46,058 nt of DNA from Nitrospira sp. UW-LDO-01. GTDB taxonomy: Bacteria > Nitrospirota > Nitrospiria > Nitrospirales > Nitrospiraceae. The first letter of the stretch is position 1; the number at the start of each line of letters is the position of its first letter. Of the stretch, positions 35,001 through 43,577 are shown one piece after another. The translations under genes were made by a program, and so were the position numbers. A model generated the notes under the pieces. That model worked only from the letters and a program-made list of their open reading frames with translations. It was not told the origin of the DNA and searched no databases. The stretch is taken from the NCBI GenBank assembly GCA_002254365.1, contig NIUT01000087.1, forward strand, positions 1 through 46,058. The letters are read 5' to 3'.

Positions 35001-36197
35001 CAGCTTCAGGATCCTACTGTATTTCTGCAGAAAGTCCGTGAGCTGTATGCTCATCCGGAACAGGAAAGCTTTGATGTGGTCGTTTTTAAAGATGGGCGAA
35101 TATTTGAGCGGTATTCTCGACCGCAGATCCTTGACAACGAAATAGTCGGCCGTGTCTGGATTTTTCGGGATATCACCGAACACAAACGTGCCGAGCAAGC
35201 CTTACGGGAAAGCGAACTAAGGCTCCAGCGCTTCGTCGCCGAAGCTCCCGTTGGGCTCTGCATTCTCGATGAAAACTGGCGGGCAGTCACCGCGAATCTC
35301 GCCTTTTGTCAACTGACCGGATACGATGTTCAGGAAATCATCGGCAGTACCTACGCGTTGTATACCCACCCGGAGGATCTCTCCGCTAATATTCGATTAA
35401 CTGAAGAATTCTACCGTGGAGTCAGATCCGGCTACACCCATGAGAAACGGTATATCAGAAAATCAGGTGAAATTATTTGGGTTCTAGTCAAAACCACCAG
35501 GGTCGACCTGCCTGGCCGACAAGGTCCACTGCTTCTTGCAGCGGTACAGGATATTACCGAGCGTAAACTAGCGCTGGAAGAACGAGAGCAACTCAGTCGA
35601 GACCTGCATGATAATCTTCTTCAAGGATTGTACGCAGTCGGGATGCAGCTTGAAGCCAGCAAGCTTGCAATGGGACGAACACCGCGCCGGTCGAAAACGC
35701 ATATCTCCCAGGCCATCCGCCAGCTAAACAGCCTCATGGTTGATGTTCGACGGTTCATTACCCTACTCACAGAACGGACTTCCGTTCAACTGGACTTTGG
35801 ACAGTCACTTCAAGAACTGATCGCCTCCACGGCCGACACCGAAGGTGCCAAAGCAGAGCTCGACATTACGAGCCCCGTGCTTTCCTTTATCACTCCTCAG
35901 ATCGGAGAACAGCTGTTGAATATCGCTCGTGAAGCCCTAAGCAACAGCTTGCGCCATGCTCGTGCCTCCCGTCGCTGGCTGCATCTGAGCCTCGCTTACA
36001 ACTCGATCCGGTTAGTCATCGGAGACAATGGCATCGGCTTCTCTCCTTCACGCAAACGCCGCACTGGCCGTGGACTTGCTAATATGGAGGCTCGTGCACA
36101 GCACATGACCGGCTCCTTTACCCTCGAAAGCGTGCCAAGACGTGGAACCACGATCACGATCGACGTGCCATTGAAAAAGGATGTGCTGTATGAGTAA
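32004..36197 (+). CDS. Nine-PAS NarX-type sensor histidine kinase
   Basis: A very large (1397-residue) kinase with no membrane helix. I count nine PAS/PAC units, each ending in a D-[IVL]-[TS]-like linker: about 48-152, 207-315, 333-442, 458-567, 583-694, 710-819, 834-938, 947-1058 and 1075-1185. An Ala/Glu-rich coiled linker lies at about 160-205. The HisKA_3 domain has His1202 in REQLSRDLHDNLLQGLYAVG, followed by a HATPase domain (NIAREALSNSLRHARA, DNGIGF, GRGLANMEARAQHM). The number of PAS domains is exceptional and suggests integration of several intracellular cues (redox, ligand or partner proteins). Its stop overlaps the downstream regulator. Confidence 0.92.
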   Translation: MSSPLKTVPSPISELAQLRHQILELQQALVHAKQDRQSTQTTALGAAQVGTWEWDGRANRMVWSEETERIFGLPPGTFDGSYEGFLTLVHPDDRHCLSAAITKAAHDHSPYRVEHRILTSSGTTRWVACRGRATGSENGQVSGMTGTVEDITVRKEVELTQRATRETLEILVQERTAGLEQAVHELKTEIARRQQAESALKVSEQRYQSLYDQNPFMYFTLSPDGTTLSVNNFGADQLGYQKEDLIGQSILRLFDPKDHQTVLGQLIACIASPYTVFQWEIQKLRKDGVRIWVKERARAIHDHTNQLLVLVACEDVTERKRTEKQLQETSRLLQTLVEESALPIVSLDREARVVSWNQAATRLFGWSKEEVLGRELPYTQPEEEVEANALWQAGTRGELIGPIELLRRRKDGKMLNLLLWPVFVYDEFEQLSLAVGLYVDQSEIKRAEEATLRAEARLRSFLNALDDLAFEFDQDGRYLNVWTHSNDKLLVPKQELIGRRLTDVFGEEAGSHYVETIRQVFTTGKPATLDYALRSHQAIRYFSGVLTLIPGSQTSPATVGCLVRDITESRLIEAQVRESETRWRALYEHAGVGIAQLDLDGRFLRVNPHLCQLLGYSSEVMLQRTFQDLTHPDDLKTSLVCLDELLTDKRYSFSMEKRYRRRNDTWAWVDLTVSLVHSGSSDADYLIAVIQDIDDRKQAEQALQEQEALLRSVIETAPDAIFMKGLDGRYRFVNSAFAQTLGKLPEAIIGTTDAELFPPEVADRCIAGDRDVVSGATQREFEEIVPIRDTPRIFHVIKTPHRDQTGCVIGLVGVARDLTDLKQAERALRLTQLAVDRSADLVFWVDQSARFLYVNDAACKRLGYSREELLRMSVNDIDTEYQAERWPEHWANLSRTGRLRFESRHRTKSGETYPVEIVANFIAVEGKEYNFTFVRDISDRKRSYSLLQAAINSVADGILVIDRQGKVTSANQRFLHLLNIPQTLADSGNADALLGFVMDQLQDPTVFLQKVRELYAHPEQESFDVVVFKDGRIFERYSRPQILDNEIVGRVWIFRDITEHKRAEQALRESELRLQRFVAEAPVGLCILDENWRAVTANLAFCQLTGYDVQEIIGSTYALYTHPEDLSANIRLTEEFYRGVRSGYTHEKRYIRKSGEIIWVLVKTTRVDLPGRQGPLLLAAVQDITERKLALEEREQLSRDLHDNLLQGLYAVGMQLEASKLAMGRTPRRSKTHISQAIRQLNSLMVDVRRFITLLTERTSVQLDFGQSLQELIASTADTEGAKAELDITSPVLSFITPQIGEQLLNIAREALSNSLRHARASRRWLHLSLAYNSIRLVIGDNGIGFSPSRKRRTGRGLANMEARAQHMTGSFTLESVPRRGTTITIDVPLKKDVLYE

Positions 36198-36873
36198 GTC
36201 TCCAGCGATTCGACTCGTGATCGTCGATGACCACGAAGTCGTGCGAATTGGTCTCTGTGCCGTGCTCAACCTGATTCCTGGACTAAAAGTCATTGGGCAG
36301 GGAAAGCGAATGGCAGACGCCAAAAAGCTTTGCGTTCGCCTGAAACCGGACCTCATCTTGCTTGATATCCGATTACCGGACGGAAGCGGTGTGGATGCAG
36401 CCCGTGAGATCCTTGCACAATGCCCGACAACCCGTGTGTTGTTTCTCACGAGTTTCGCCGATGATCATACGGTACTCGAAGCCATTCTGGCCGGCGCTCA
36501 TGGCTATCTCCTGAAAGACATCGCTTCTCAGGCACTCGTGCGCGCCATTCGATCGGTTGCAGCCGGAAAGAGACTGATGGACTCTCGCTTGCCCCAACAC
36601 ACATTGGATTGGGTGAAGCATGTCCCTACCGAGCCAGGACAGTCCAAACGTCCCCTCCTTTCGCCCCAAGAGCAACGTCTTCTTCCTCTAGTCGCCAGGG
36701 GCCTCACCAACAAAGAAATCGCCAAATTTTTAGGACTCAGCGAAAAAACAGTCAAGAACTACCTCGCCAATATCTACTCTAAACTGAGTATAGGTCGCCG
36801 ATCGCAGATCGCTGCCTTCTACGCTGGAAGCTTCAAGGGGTCTGAGCCTCGTCTACCGCTAGGCCGCACCTAA
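36190..36873 (+). CDS. NarL/FixJ-type response regulator
   Basis: A 227-residue partner of the multi-PAS kinase. The receiver domain has VDDHE, phosphoacceptor Asp59 (LILLDIRLPD), LFLTSFADD, and Lys in YLLKDIA; the LuxR-type helix-turn-helix follows (LSPQEQRLLPLVARGLTNKE, LGLSEKTVKNYLANIY). I chose ATG at 36190, which overlaps the kinase end by eight bases, because AAGGA (36177-36181) is eight bases upstream; the ATG at 36181 would fall on that site. It resembles the regulator at 31146 closely in the output helix (KTNKEIA/LTNKEIA), suggesting a duplicated NarX/NarL module. Confidence 0.92.
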   Translation: MSKSPAIRLVIVDDHEVVRIGLCAVLNLIPGLKVIGQGKRMADAKKLCVRLKPDLILLDIRLPDGSGVDAAREILAQCPTTRVLFLTSFADDHTVLEAILAGAHGYLLKDIASQALVRAIRSVAAGKRLMDSRLPQHTLDWVKHVPTEPGQSKRPLLSPQEQRLLPLVARGLTNKEIAKFLGLSEKTVKNYLANIYSKLSIGRRSQIAAFYAGSFKGSEPRLPLGRT

Positions 36874-36918
36874 ACAATTACCGATGGCAGATTCTTGGGA
36901 AACTGCCCCTGGTAAAGA

Positions 36919-36949
36919 ACTCTGTGCCTTATTCCGATAAGAACAGAGT
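36919..36949 (+). terminator. Hairpin downstream of the second NarL-type regulator
   Basis: ACTCTGT (36919-36925) pairs exactly with ACAGAGT (36943-36949), and TTAT/ATAA extends the stem inside around TCCG. It lies 46 bases past the regulator's stop, so it could end the transcript, though no T-run follows. Confidence 0.4.
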
Positions 36950-36953
36950 CACA

Positions 36954-37153
36954 CTAGCAGTTTGATGAAAAACGCGGTTTCTGCTTCGCACATCGTTGCA
37001 AGATGCCAGAAGGAACTGTGGCACTCTACACCTCAGAATGCTCAAAAAGGCCGTCCAGCAAGGCCACAGCGAGCGAAGGGGCGAGGCGTACGCTTCCCGC
37101 TGAGTGATGCGAGAACGCCGCTGGAGGACTTTTTCAGCATTCTGCTTGTCTAG
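36954..37153 (+). repeat. Dispersed intergenic repeat, copy 2
   Basis: This 200-base block fills most of the gene-free stretch 36874-37216 and is bounded by CTAG at both ends. Its core (37034-37144) has near-perfect terminal inverted repeats: CAGAATGCTCAAAAA (37034-37048) against TTTTTCAGCATTCTG (37130-37144), one mismatch, extended inward by GTCCAGC/GCTGGA. It is related to the block at 26721-26913 in the opposite orientation. A 63-codon open frame across it (36962-37153) is the repeat itself, not a credible gene. The shape is MITE-like, with no transposase nearby. Confidence 0.75.
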
Positions 37154-37216
37154 AACACGGGCTTCGTATGATACGCCGTCCAGTATCGTGCCCGGTAGAC
37201 CATTGCCATATTGAAC

Positions 37217-37903
37217 ATGCTCACAGAGCTATCATCGTCAAGTGCGGCGCTTTTGATCGAGCCTGATCTGGACCTTGTCCGGACATTCCGAGAGCTGATA
37301 GTTCTTGCCTACCATTCGTCGGCGACACTGGATGTCGTTTTCTCTCTTGAGGATGGTCTCACCTACCTAGAGGCCCATCACGTCCCAGTGATTCTCATGG
37401 ATCTCTCTCTGCCGGGCAATTCCGGACGAGAAGCAGTGGAACGGGTACGAGCGAGAGCCACGTCCAGTGCCATCATCGGCTTCCACCAAACGAGCGATCC
37501 CACAAGGCTGTCTGATGCCATCCGTGCTGGAGCCCATGAAGTGTTGCCCATCATTCCCCCCTCAGCTGAGACGCTCCGGCTGTCTATCACCAGCGCCTTG
37601 ATCAGAGCCGCTCGCCCTCAGACAGTTACGGAACCTGTGCCCTCGACTGAAGCTCTCCCGACCTCATCGTTCCCCCTCACGAAAGTCGCACACGACCTAA
37701 ACAACTGCCTGACATCCATCAATGGGTTTACCGACATTCTCCTCGCACGACTGTCGGCGGAAGATCCGTCACAATATTGCGCTGGACAGATCAAACTGGC
37801 ATGCACACGAGCTGCGGGTTTGATTAAGCAGTTACCGCAAATCACCAATACGGCCCCCGCTCCTCAACTATCAAAGCCAGCCAACAACGCTTCGGCAACC
37901 TGA
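37217..37903 (+). CDS. Degenerate receiver domain fused to a histidine-kinase DHp segment, no ATPase domain
   Basis: A 228-residue protein with an unusual layout. Residues about 10-130 are receiver-like: ALLIEPDLD, then Asp62 in VILMDLSLPGNSG. But the conserved Lys is lost (HEVLPIIPP) and the Thr/Ser switch lies in an altered GFHQTSD. Residues about 152-205 match a HisKA dimerisation helix with H box VAHDLNNCLTSINGFTDILL (His159). No N, G1 or G2 box follows, and the protein ends about 20 residues later. It may pass phosphate like a Spo0B/ChpT-type intermediate, or act as an anti-kinase or scaffold. ATG 37217 is chosen over TTG 37211; neither has a clear ribosome binding site. Confidence 0.72.
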   Translation: MLTELSSSSAALLIEPDLDLVRTFRELIVLAYHSSATLDVVFSLEDGLTYLEAHHVPVILMDLSLPGNSGREAVERVRARATSSAIIGFHQTSDPTRLSDAIRAGAHEVLPIIPPSAETLRLSITSALIRAARPQTVTEPVPSTEALPTSSFPLTKVAHDLNNCLTSINGFTDILLARLSAEDPSQYCAGQIKLACTRAAGLIKQLPQITNTAPAPQLSKPANNASAT

Positions 37904-38006
37904 TCTCCCCACTGCTCTTCCGAATTGACAGGCCATCCTCGCCTGACTAGGATACGGACGACTCTCGATTCAACACGTCATCATTTCTTCTGAAAGGAGC
38001 CTTGTA

Positions 38007-38582
38007 ATGTCCGACTCCGGTTTACCCGATAGCCGGGAAACCCACCGTTCGCATAAGCCCACACACTCCGCCAGCAATCAGGTCGAAGCCACGTTCGAAT
38101 CGATTGTCTTTGCCAGTCGATGGATTCAAGCGCCCCTCTATGTCGGACTGATCGTGGCCGAATTGCTCTATGCCTACAAGTTTCTCGTCGAACTGTGGGA
38201 AATGGTGATTCATATCCACAAGGTGGATGAAACGGCCTTCATGCTTGGCGTCTTGGGTTTGATTGACGTCACCATGGTTGCCAATCTGCTCACCATGGTC
38301 GTGATCGGCGGATACGCAACGTTTGTGAGCAAACTGGATCTAGAGCACCATCCCGATCGTCCTGATTGGCTGACGCACGTCGATCCCGGCACGATCAAGA
38401 TCAAATTAGCGGCATCCTTGATCGGAATCTCCAGTATTCATTTGTTGAAGGGATTTGTGGATGTGGCTAATGAGAACCCAGAGCACTTGAAATGGAAGAT
38501 CTTTATTCATATGACGTTCCTCGCTTCCGCCATCTTGCTTGCATGGACAGACAAGATTATGCAAAAGGACAAGAAGCACTGA
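38007..38582 (+). CDS. UPF0114 (YqhA-like) membrane protein
   Basis: A 191-residue inner-membrane protein with three or four helices. The family pattern is clear: ESIVFASRWIQAPLYVGLIV, GLIDVTMVANLLTMVVIGGY, WLTHVDPGTIKIKLAASLIG and SSIHLLKGFVD. It carries a ~25-residue polar His-rich N-terminal extension. AAAGGAGC at 37991-37998 is a strong ribosome binding site. Function of the family is unknown; no partner can be inferred from this neighbourhood. Confidence 0.88.
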   Translation: MSDSGLPDSRETHRSHKPTHSASNQVEATFESIVFASRWIQAPLYVGLIVAELLYAYKFLVELWEMVIHIHKVDETAFMLGVLGLIDVTMVANLLTMVVIGGYATFVSKLDLEHHPDRPDWLTHVDPGTIKIKLAASLIGISSIHLLKGFVDVANENPEHLKWKIFIHMTFLASAILLAWTDKIMQKDKKH

Positions 38583-38775
38583 GCCGGGGATTCCCTCGCG
38601 GGCAGATGAGAGTCAGGCTCGTCGGCTCGAAACAAGTCGGTACGCTGCGGAACACCTCATCGGAGGGCTTTAGTTATGGTCAGCGAAGTAACTCACTCCT
38701 TCGTCGGCTGTCTCAAGATACGATACGCAGGCCGAAGGACCGTCTGATTCTTACCAGGAGTGTGGGGACGCACCG
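38583..38775. other. Gap between convergent genes
   Basis: These 193 bases lie between the UPF0114 gene and the convergent kinase gene. Short inverted words are present (CGAAG ... CTTCG around 38686-38705), but I see no convincing terminator, gene or repeat. A 95-codon frame from 38492 runs through it and is judged spurious. Confidence 0.4.
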
Positions 38776-40335
38776 CTAGGCGGCCTCGGTTACCGCCGCA
38801 GCCTTGATCGCTTCGACGGTAAGAGGTTTTTTGAGATAGCCCTCGACGACAAATGGAAGCTCCGGTGGGATTTCGCCACAGGACATATCATGGGTCAGTC
38901 CAAGAATTCGTAGCTGAGGAAACCGTTCTTTCAGCCGTTGCACCTGAAGACATTCAGTCTCCGAGGTCAATAGACTGCACTCCGCCACCAATACACTCGG
39001 TACGCGCTCAGGGCCAATCTGACACAGATCCGCCACATTCACGAGGCTCACGACTTGGTAGCCGAGCTTTTCTAAAGTTCTTCTGATAATCGCCTGACTG
39101 ACCGCTTCCTTCACATACATGAGTGCATTTCGCTGCACCCTAACCTGTGGTGAGCTCTGGTCTGCCTGGGAAAATGGGAGATCGAACCAGAACCGGCTTC
39201 CTCGCCCGAGCTCACTCTCAAATTCGATGGTTCCGCCCATCACTTCCACTAACTGCTTTGCAAGGGCCAATCCCAGTCCCATTCCTCCATATTTTCTTCG
39301 ATAGGATCCATCTACCTGGACAAAAGGCTGGAACAAACGATCCGCAGCGGCCTTATCAATACCAATTCCTGTGTCAGTGACAGTGAATCGTATCCAGCTT
39401 GCTTCATCTGAAAATTTGGGCTCCATGCCTGCCGTCGCTTGTGGGGTGAGACCTACATGTAGGGAGATCTCACCCTGCTCCGTGAACTTGAGCGCATTGT
39501 TGAGTAGCACAGACAGCAGCTGACCAAGGCGCACCCGATCACCCCAGAGCGTGACTGGAACGGTTGACACGATCTCATGGCGAAGCAGGATGTTTTTCTC
39601 CTCTGCCCGCGCACGAAGCGGCGTCAGGTAGTCCTCCAGCATCCGGTGGATCTCGAACTCATCTTGGCTCAGTGTTACACGTCCCGACTCCAACTTGGAG
39701 AAGTCTAAAATGTCGTTGACGATTTCCAACAGTGCCTTGGCAGATGTCCTGATTGTTTCCGCACAGTCTCGCTGTTCCGATGTCAGATCTGTGTCGAGCA
39801 GCAAGTCATCCATCCCAATGATGCCGTTCATCGGTGTCCGGATCTCATGGCTAATGGTCGCCAAGAACTCAGATTTCAGCCGCGCTCCTTCCAGCGCAGC
39901 GTCACGAGCCTGAACCAGCTTCTCCTGGCTGTCACGCAACTCGCGCATGGCGTGGCCGGCCCTCAGCATGTAGCGGACCCGATGGCTGAGCAAGAGCCCA
40001 TTGATCGGTTTGACGATAAAATCGGTGGCTCCGGCATCATAAGCCTGGGTAATCGATTGATAGTCCTCCAGCCCGGTCATCATGAGCACCGGCGTATGCG
40101 TTCCTGTGGGTAACCGCCTCACCTCCGCGCAGACGGCAAACCCATCCATCTCCGGCATCATGATATCCAGAAGCACCAGATCAGGATAATGACGGACAAA
40201 CGCCTCGACTCCGAGACGCCCGTTCTCTGCCTCTTCCACCAACCAGCCGGACTGTTCAAGCGCCTCGCGCGCGAGCATGCGGGCGATGGTATCATCGTCG
40301 ATAATCAAGACGGTCGGGCATCGTTCGGTGGTCAT
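38776..40335 (-). CDS. REC-HisKA-HATPase kinase with C-terminal pseudo-receiver
   Basis: A 519-residue kinase. It begins with an intact receiver (residues 7-125; Asp57 in [13 protein letters not shown], Lys in FIVKPING), then HisKA with His163 ([20 protein letters not shown]), HATPase ([27 protein letters not shown]), and a second receiver-like domain (about 400-515). In the latter the phosphoacceptor is Glu452 ([10 protein letters not shown]) and the acidic pocket is lost (MYVKEA), while Lys503 remains. Glu at this place often mimics a locked, phosphorylated state. Its start overlaps the upstream hybrid kinase by four bases, so the HPt domain of that protein may phosphorylate the first receiver here. 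Confidence 0.88.
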   Translation of the reverse strand: MTTERCPTVLIIDDDTIARMLAREALEQSGWLVEEAENGRLGVEAFVRHYPDLVLLDIMMPEMDGFAVCAEVRRLPTGTHTPVLMMTGLEDYQSITQAYDAGATDFIVKPINGLLLSHRVRYMLRAGHAMRELRDSQEKLVQARDAALEGARLKSEFLATISHEIRTPMNGIIGMDDLLLDTDLTSEQRDCAETIRTSAKALLEIVNDILDFSKLESGRVTLSQDEFEIHRMLEDYLTPLRARAEEKNILLRHEIVSTVPVTLWGDRVRLGQLLSVLLNNALKFTEQGEISLHVGLTPQATAGMEPKFSDEASWIRFTVTDTGIGIDKAAADRLFQPFVQVDGSYRRKYGGMGLGLALAKQLVEVMGGTIEFESELGRGSRFWFDLPFSQADQSSPQVRVQRNALMYVKEAVSQAIIRRTLEKLGYQVVSLVNVADLCQIGPERVPSVLVAECSLLTSETECLQVQRLKERFPQLRILGLTHDMSCGEIPPELPFVVEGYLKKPLTVEAIKAAAVTEAA

Positions 40336-43300
40336 GCCGCAATACTTCCTTTGGTCACTTCGCCTCGAAGCGCAATACAGGCCGTCGCATAATGCTGCTC
40401 TAGTCGGGCTGCCACCTCATCGGCATGCGTTAAATCTTGGCGCTCCCCCATTTGCTCCAATTCTCGACAATCAGCGGAAACCGCCATGGCTCCAAGCTGA
40501 GCGCTACTCGACTTAAGGCGATGCGCCGCAGCACGCAGTTCCGCGGCATTCTGTGACCGTACGGCTGAACGTATTCGGTCGACAATGTCCGGCGATGTTT
40601 CGAAGTACGATGTCACGACACGTGCGACAATATCAGGCTGTCCGGAACGTTGAAGCGCACGAATTCCCGCCAGCGCGGTTTGATCAATGATCGATCCGGC
40701 GGGTGGCGCTACCGGCTCTGATACGCAACGCGGTTCCTCCTGCAAGTCACCCACGATCTCCTTCCCCATGGAACCGGGTGGAATCGTCTGCTGACTGACC
40801 TCACCCCTAAGCCGGTTCGGAAGCCATCGAGAGAGCATGTGTTCAAGCTGCACGAGGGTAAACGGTTTGCTCAGGTGGTCGTCCATGCCGGCGGCAAGAC
40901 ACTGCTCTCTGTCACCCTGCATCGCATGCGCCGTCAACGCCACGATCGGCAGTCGTGGCGGAGGAGCGACTGCAGAGTCTCCGGTCTGCTTGGTCTGTTC
41001 CGCTTCACGAGCTCTGATCAGTCTGGTCGCCGTCAATCCATCCATCTCCGGCATCTGACAGTCCATAAAGACGAGTGCATACTCTGTCTTGGCTATCGCA
41101 TCGACGGCTTCTCGCCCATTCTCCGCCGTGTCGATGCGACAATTGAGTACTTCCAACATGCCGCCCGCCACTTCGCGATTCACAGGATTGTCCTCCACGA
41201 GGAGAATACGAACGTCTCGCCTTCTCACAGGACGCTGATCCCTGACCGCTTCGCCACGGTTGTCTGACACGGCGATCGATTCCATCGGCCTCTGACTCGG
41301 CATATCAGCGGGCTTACAGTAGACCGTGAATCGAAAACAGGTCCCCTCTCTTGGGCGACTCTGGAGCTCAATGGTCCCACCCATGAGGGTCACCAGTTGC
41401 TTCACGATTGCCAGGCCCAATCCTGTCCCACCATACTTTCTCGTCGTCGACCCATCTGCCTGAGAGAAGGCATCGAAGATGTTTGTCTGGGATTCAAGGG
41501 AAATCCCAATACCTGTATCGATCACACTGACGGACAACCCATATCGCCCTTCTCTTGTCTCCTCCAGCTCGGCGCTGACGGTGATGGCACCCTGTTCAGT
41601 GAATTTGACTGCATTGCTGACTAGATTGACGAGGATCTGTCTCAGCCTTATCGGATCACCGATCAGGGAAAACGGAATGCGCGGGTCGATCTGACAGGAC
41701 AGTCTCAGTCCTTTCTGTTCCGCCGTAGGGGAGGACACTGCTAAGGCTTCCTCAATGGTCCGTCGAACCTCAAAGGGGATGGCCTCCAATTGTAATTTCC
41801 CCGCCTCGATTTTGGAGAAGTCGAGAATATCATTGATGATTGCCAGGAGAACGGAGCCAGATCGATGAATCGATTGGGTCAGATGCCGCTCTTTCTCGTT
41901 CAGTGAACAGCGAAGCAACAACTCCGCCAGGCCCAGCACACCATTCATCGGTGTCCGAATCTCGTGGCTCATATTGGCAAGAAATTGGCTCTTCGCACGA
42001 CTCGCTGCTTCCGCCGCGTCTTTGGCTTGACGTAGCACCTCCTCAGCGGTTTTCCGGTCGGTCACATCGATGTGGATGCCGACCATACGAGACGAGAGGA
42101 CTCCCTCATTCCTAATGATGGTCCCGCGGGCAAGGATCCATCGATAGGACCCGTCTTTATGGCGAAGGCGATGCTCATTTTCGAGTGCTCCCGCGCGCCC
42201 ATTGAGATAGGCCTCAATCGCACCAAGAGAGCGTTCGTGGTCGTCTGGGTGGATTCGACATTCCCACTCCTGAAACGAATTGGCGAACTCATGATCCTCA
42301 TATCCCAGCTGCCGCTTCCATTCAGGTGAAAAATACATCTCATTGGAACTGAGATCCCAATCCCAAATCCCGATGTTCGTACTCTGGACCGTCATCGTCA
42401 GACGCCCTTCGCTGGTCCGTAAGGCCTGTTCAACCTTTTTCCGATCAGCCGCCTCAAGTGCCAATGTGAGCGTGTTGGATACCGACACGGCAAAATGTTG
42501 CTCCTCCAACGTCCAAGACCGTAAGGGACCAATGTGCTCGTGACAGATCACCCCCACCATCCGACCTCCGGAACGGATTGGGACATCAAGCATTGAGGTA
42601 ATTCCCAGGGGAGCTAAATAGCTCGCGGTAAACTCCGCCGTCTTTGGATCATGTTGCGCATCATCCGCCACCACGGGTTGTTCCGCCGCCAACTCTCTGA
42701 AATATTGTGGATACGCCGTCGCCGTCAGTACGGTGCCCTGCGAATACTCTTGAGTGGTGAATTGAAAAAGCTTGGCACATTGAATCGCGGAACGATCCTC
42801 TGTAAAAAACCAAATGCTGACTCGTTCGACACACAGAAAGACCGCCGCCACACGCGTGATTGTTTGAAAGGCCTCCTCGAGGTTCCCATTATAGATTTCG
42901 GGACTTTCTGCCAATTCAGACAAGCCGGTCTTAATACGCCGAAGCACGCCCTCGGTCTGTTGACGTTCCCGCTCAACCCGCTTCTGATGAGAGACGTCTC
43001 TGAGCACCAACACCGCGCCGATTGCCTTTCCTGCCAACAGCAGAGGCGTCACGACCAGGGCAATGGGCAGTAGGTCACCATTCCTGGCCAACAACACTCC
43101 ATCATCCGTCCGATAGGGATCACCGGACGCGAGTGAAGGAAACGTCGAGTCGGTAATGAGACATTCGGATCGGTATTCTTCTGGGCCAGGTGAAATCATT
43201 CGATATACAGAACGCCCGATGAGTGCGGAACCGGTTTCTCCAAACAATAGCTCGGCTTGAGAATTGACCAACTGAATCTTCCACTCCGCGTCCACGACAC

Positions 43301-43577
43301 AGAGTCCATCACCCAGTGACTGGAGTACCGTCTGGAGTGTGTTCCGCTCCTGCTCGAGTTGAGTTTCGCTGCTTTGCTTGAGCTGAGCATACAGTTCCTG
43401 CATTTCGGCGGAGGAAAGAGCCAATGACCGCTCCAGGAGCGCATGACCTTGGTCAGCTTCGATATAACTCTGATTGATCTTCTTCAACAGCTCATCCCAC
43501 ACCACCGGAGATGGGGGATGTGCCTCATCCAGATCCAGGCGTTTCAGTTGTCGAGCCAGCAAGGGATGCATGGGCAA
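40332..43577 (-). CDS. Hybrid sensor kinase PAS-GAF-PAS-HisKA-HATPase-REC-HPt
   Basis: A 1081-residue soluble hybrid kinase. Regions: a coiled N-terminus (about 1-85), PAS (about 85-200), GAF (about 220-390), PAS with PAC (about 400-515, ending [10 protein letters not shown]), HisKA with His538 ([20 protein letters not shown]), HATPase ([26 protein letters not shown]), receiver with Asp839 ([13 protein letters not shown]), and HPt with His1019 ([14 protein letters not shown]). All parts of a four-step phosphorelay are present in one chain. TTG at 43577 directly follows the upstream stop and has GAGG eight bases before it; ATG at 43571 is the alternative. Confidence 0.9.
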   Translation of the reverse strand: MPMHPLLARQLKRLDLDEAHPPSPVVWDELLKKINQSYIEADQGHALLERSLALSSAEMQELYAQLKQSSETQLEQERNTLQTVLQSLGDGLCVVDAEWKIQLVNSQAELLFGETGSALIGRSVYRMISPGPEEYRSECLITDSTFPSLASGDPYRTDDGVLLARNGDLLPIALVVTPLLLAGKAIGAVLVLRDVSHQKRVERERQQTEGVLRRIKTGLSELAESPEIYNGNLEEAFQTITRVAAVFLCVERVSIWFFTEDRSAIQCAKLFQFTTQEYSQGTVLTATAYPQYFRELAAEQPVVADDAQHDPKTAEFTASYLAPLGITSMLDVPIRSGGRMVGVICHEHIGPLRSWTLEEQHFAVSVSNTLTLALEAADRKKVEQALRTSEGRLTMTVQSTNIGIWDWDLSSNEMYFSPEWKRQLGYEDHEFANSFQEWECRIHPDDHERSLGAIEAYLNGRAGALENEHRLRHKDGSYRWILARGTIIRNEGVLSSRMVGIHIDVTDRKTAEEVLRQAKDAAEAASRAKSQFLANMSHEIRTPMNGVLGLAELLLRCSLNEKERHLTQSIHRSGSVLLAIINDILDFSKIEAGKLQLEAIPFEVRRTIEEALAVSSPTAEQKGLRLSCQIDPRIPFSLIGDPIRLRQILVNLVSNAVKFTEQGAITVSAELEETREGRYGLSVSVIDTGIGISLESQTNIFDAFSQADGSTTRKYGGTGLGLAIVKQLVTLMGGTIELQSRPREGTCFRFTVYCKPADMPSQRPMESIAVSDNRGEAVRDQRPVRRRDVRILLVEDNPVNREVAGGMLEVLNCRIDTAENGREAVDAIAKTEYALVFMDCQMPEMDGLTATRLIRAREAEQTKQTGDSAVAPPPRLPIVALTAHAMQGDREQCLAAGMDDHLSKPFTLVQLEHMLSRWLPNRLRGEVSQQTIPPGSMGKEIVGDLQEEPRCVSEPVAPPAGSIIDQTALAGIRALQRSGQPDIVARVVTSYFETSPDIVDRIRSAVRSQNAAELRAAAHRLKSSSAQLGAMAVSADCRELEQMGERQDLTHADEVAARLEQHYATACIALRGEVTKGSIAA

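Noticed and set aside
36962..37153. 63-codon frame ending ...ARTPLEDFFSILLV
   Set aside because: It is the translation of the dispersed repeat, including its terminal inverted repeats; no start signal.
38492..38779. 95-codon frame past the UPF0114 gene
   Set aside because: Overlaps the UPF0114 coding end in another frame and shows no recognisable features.
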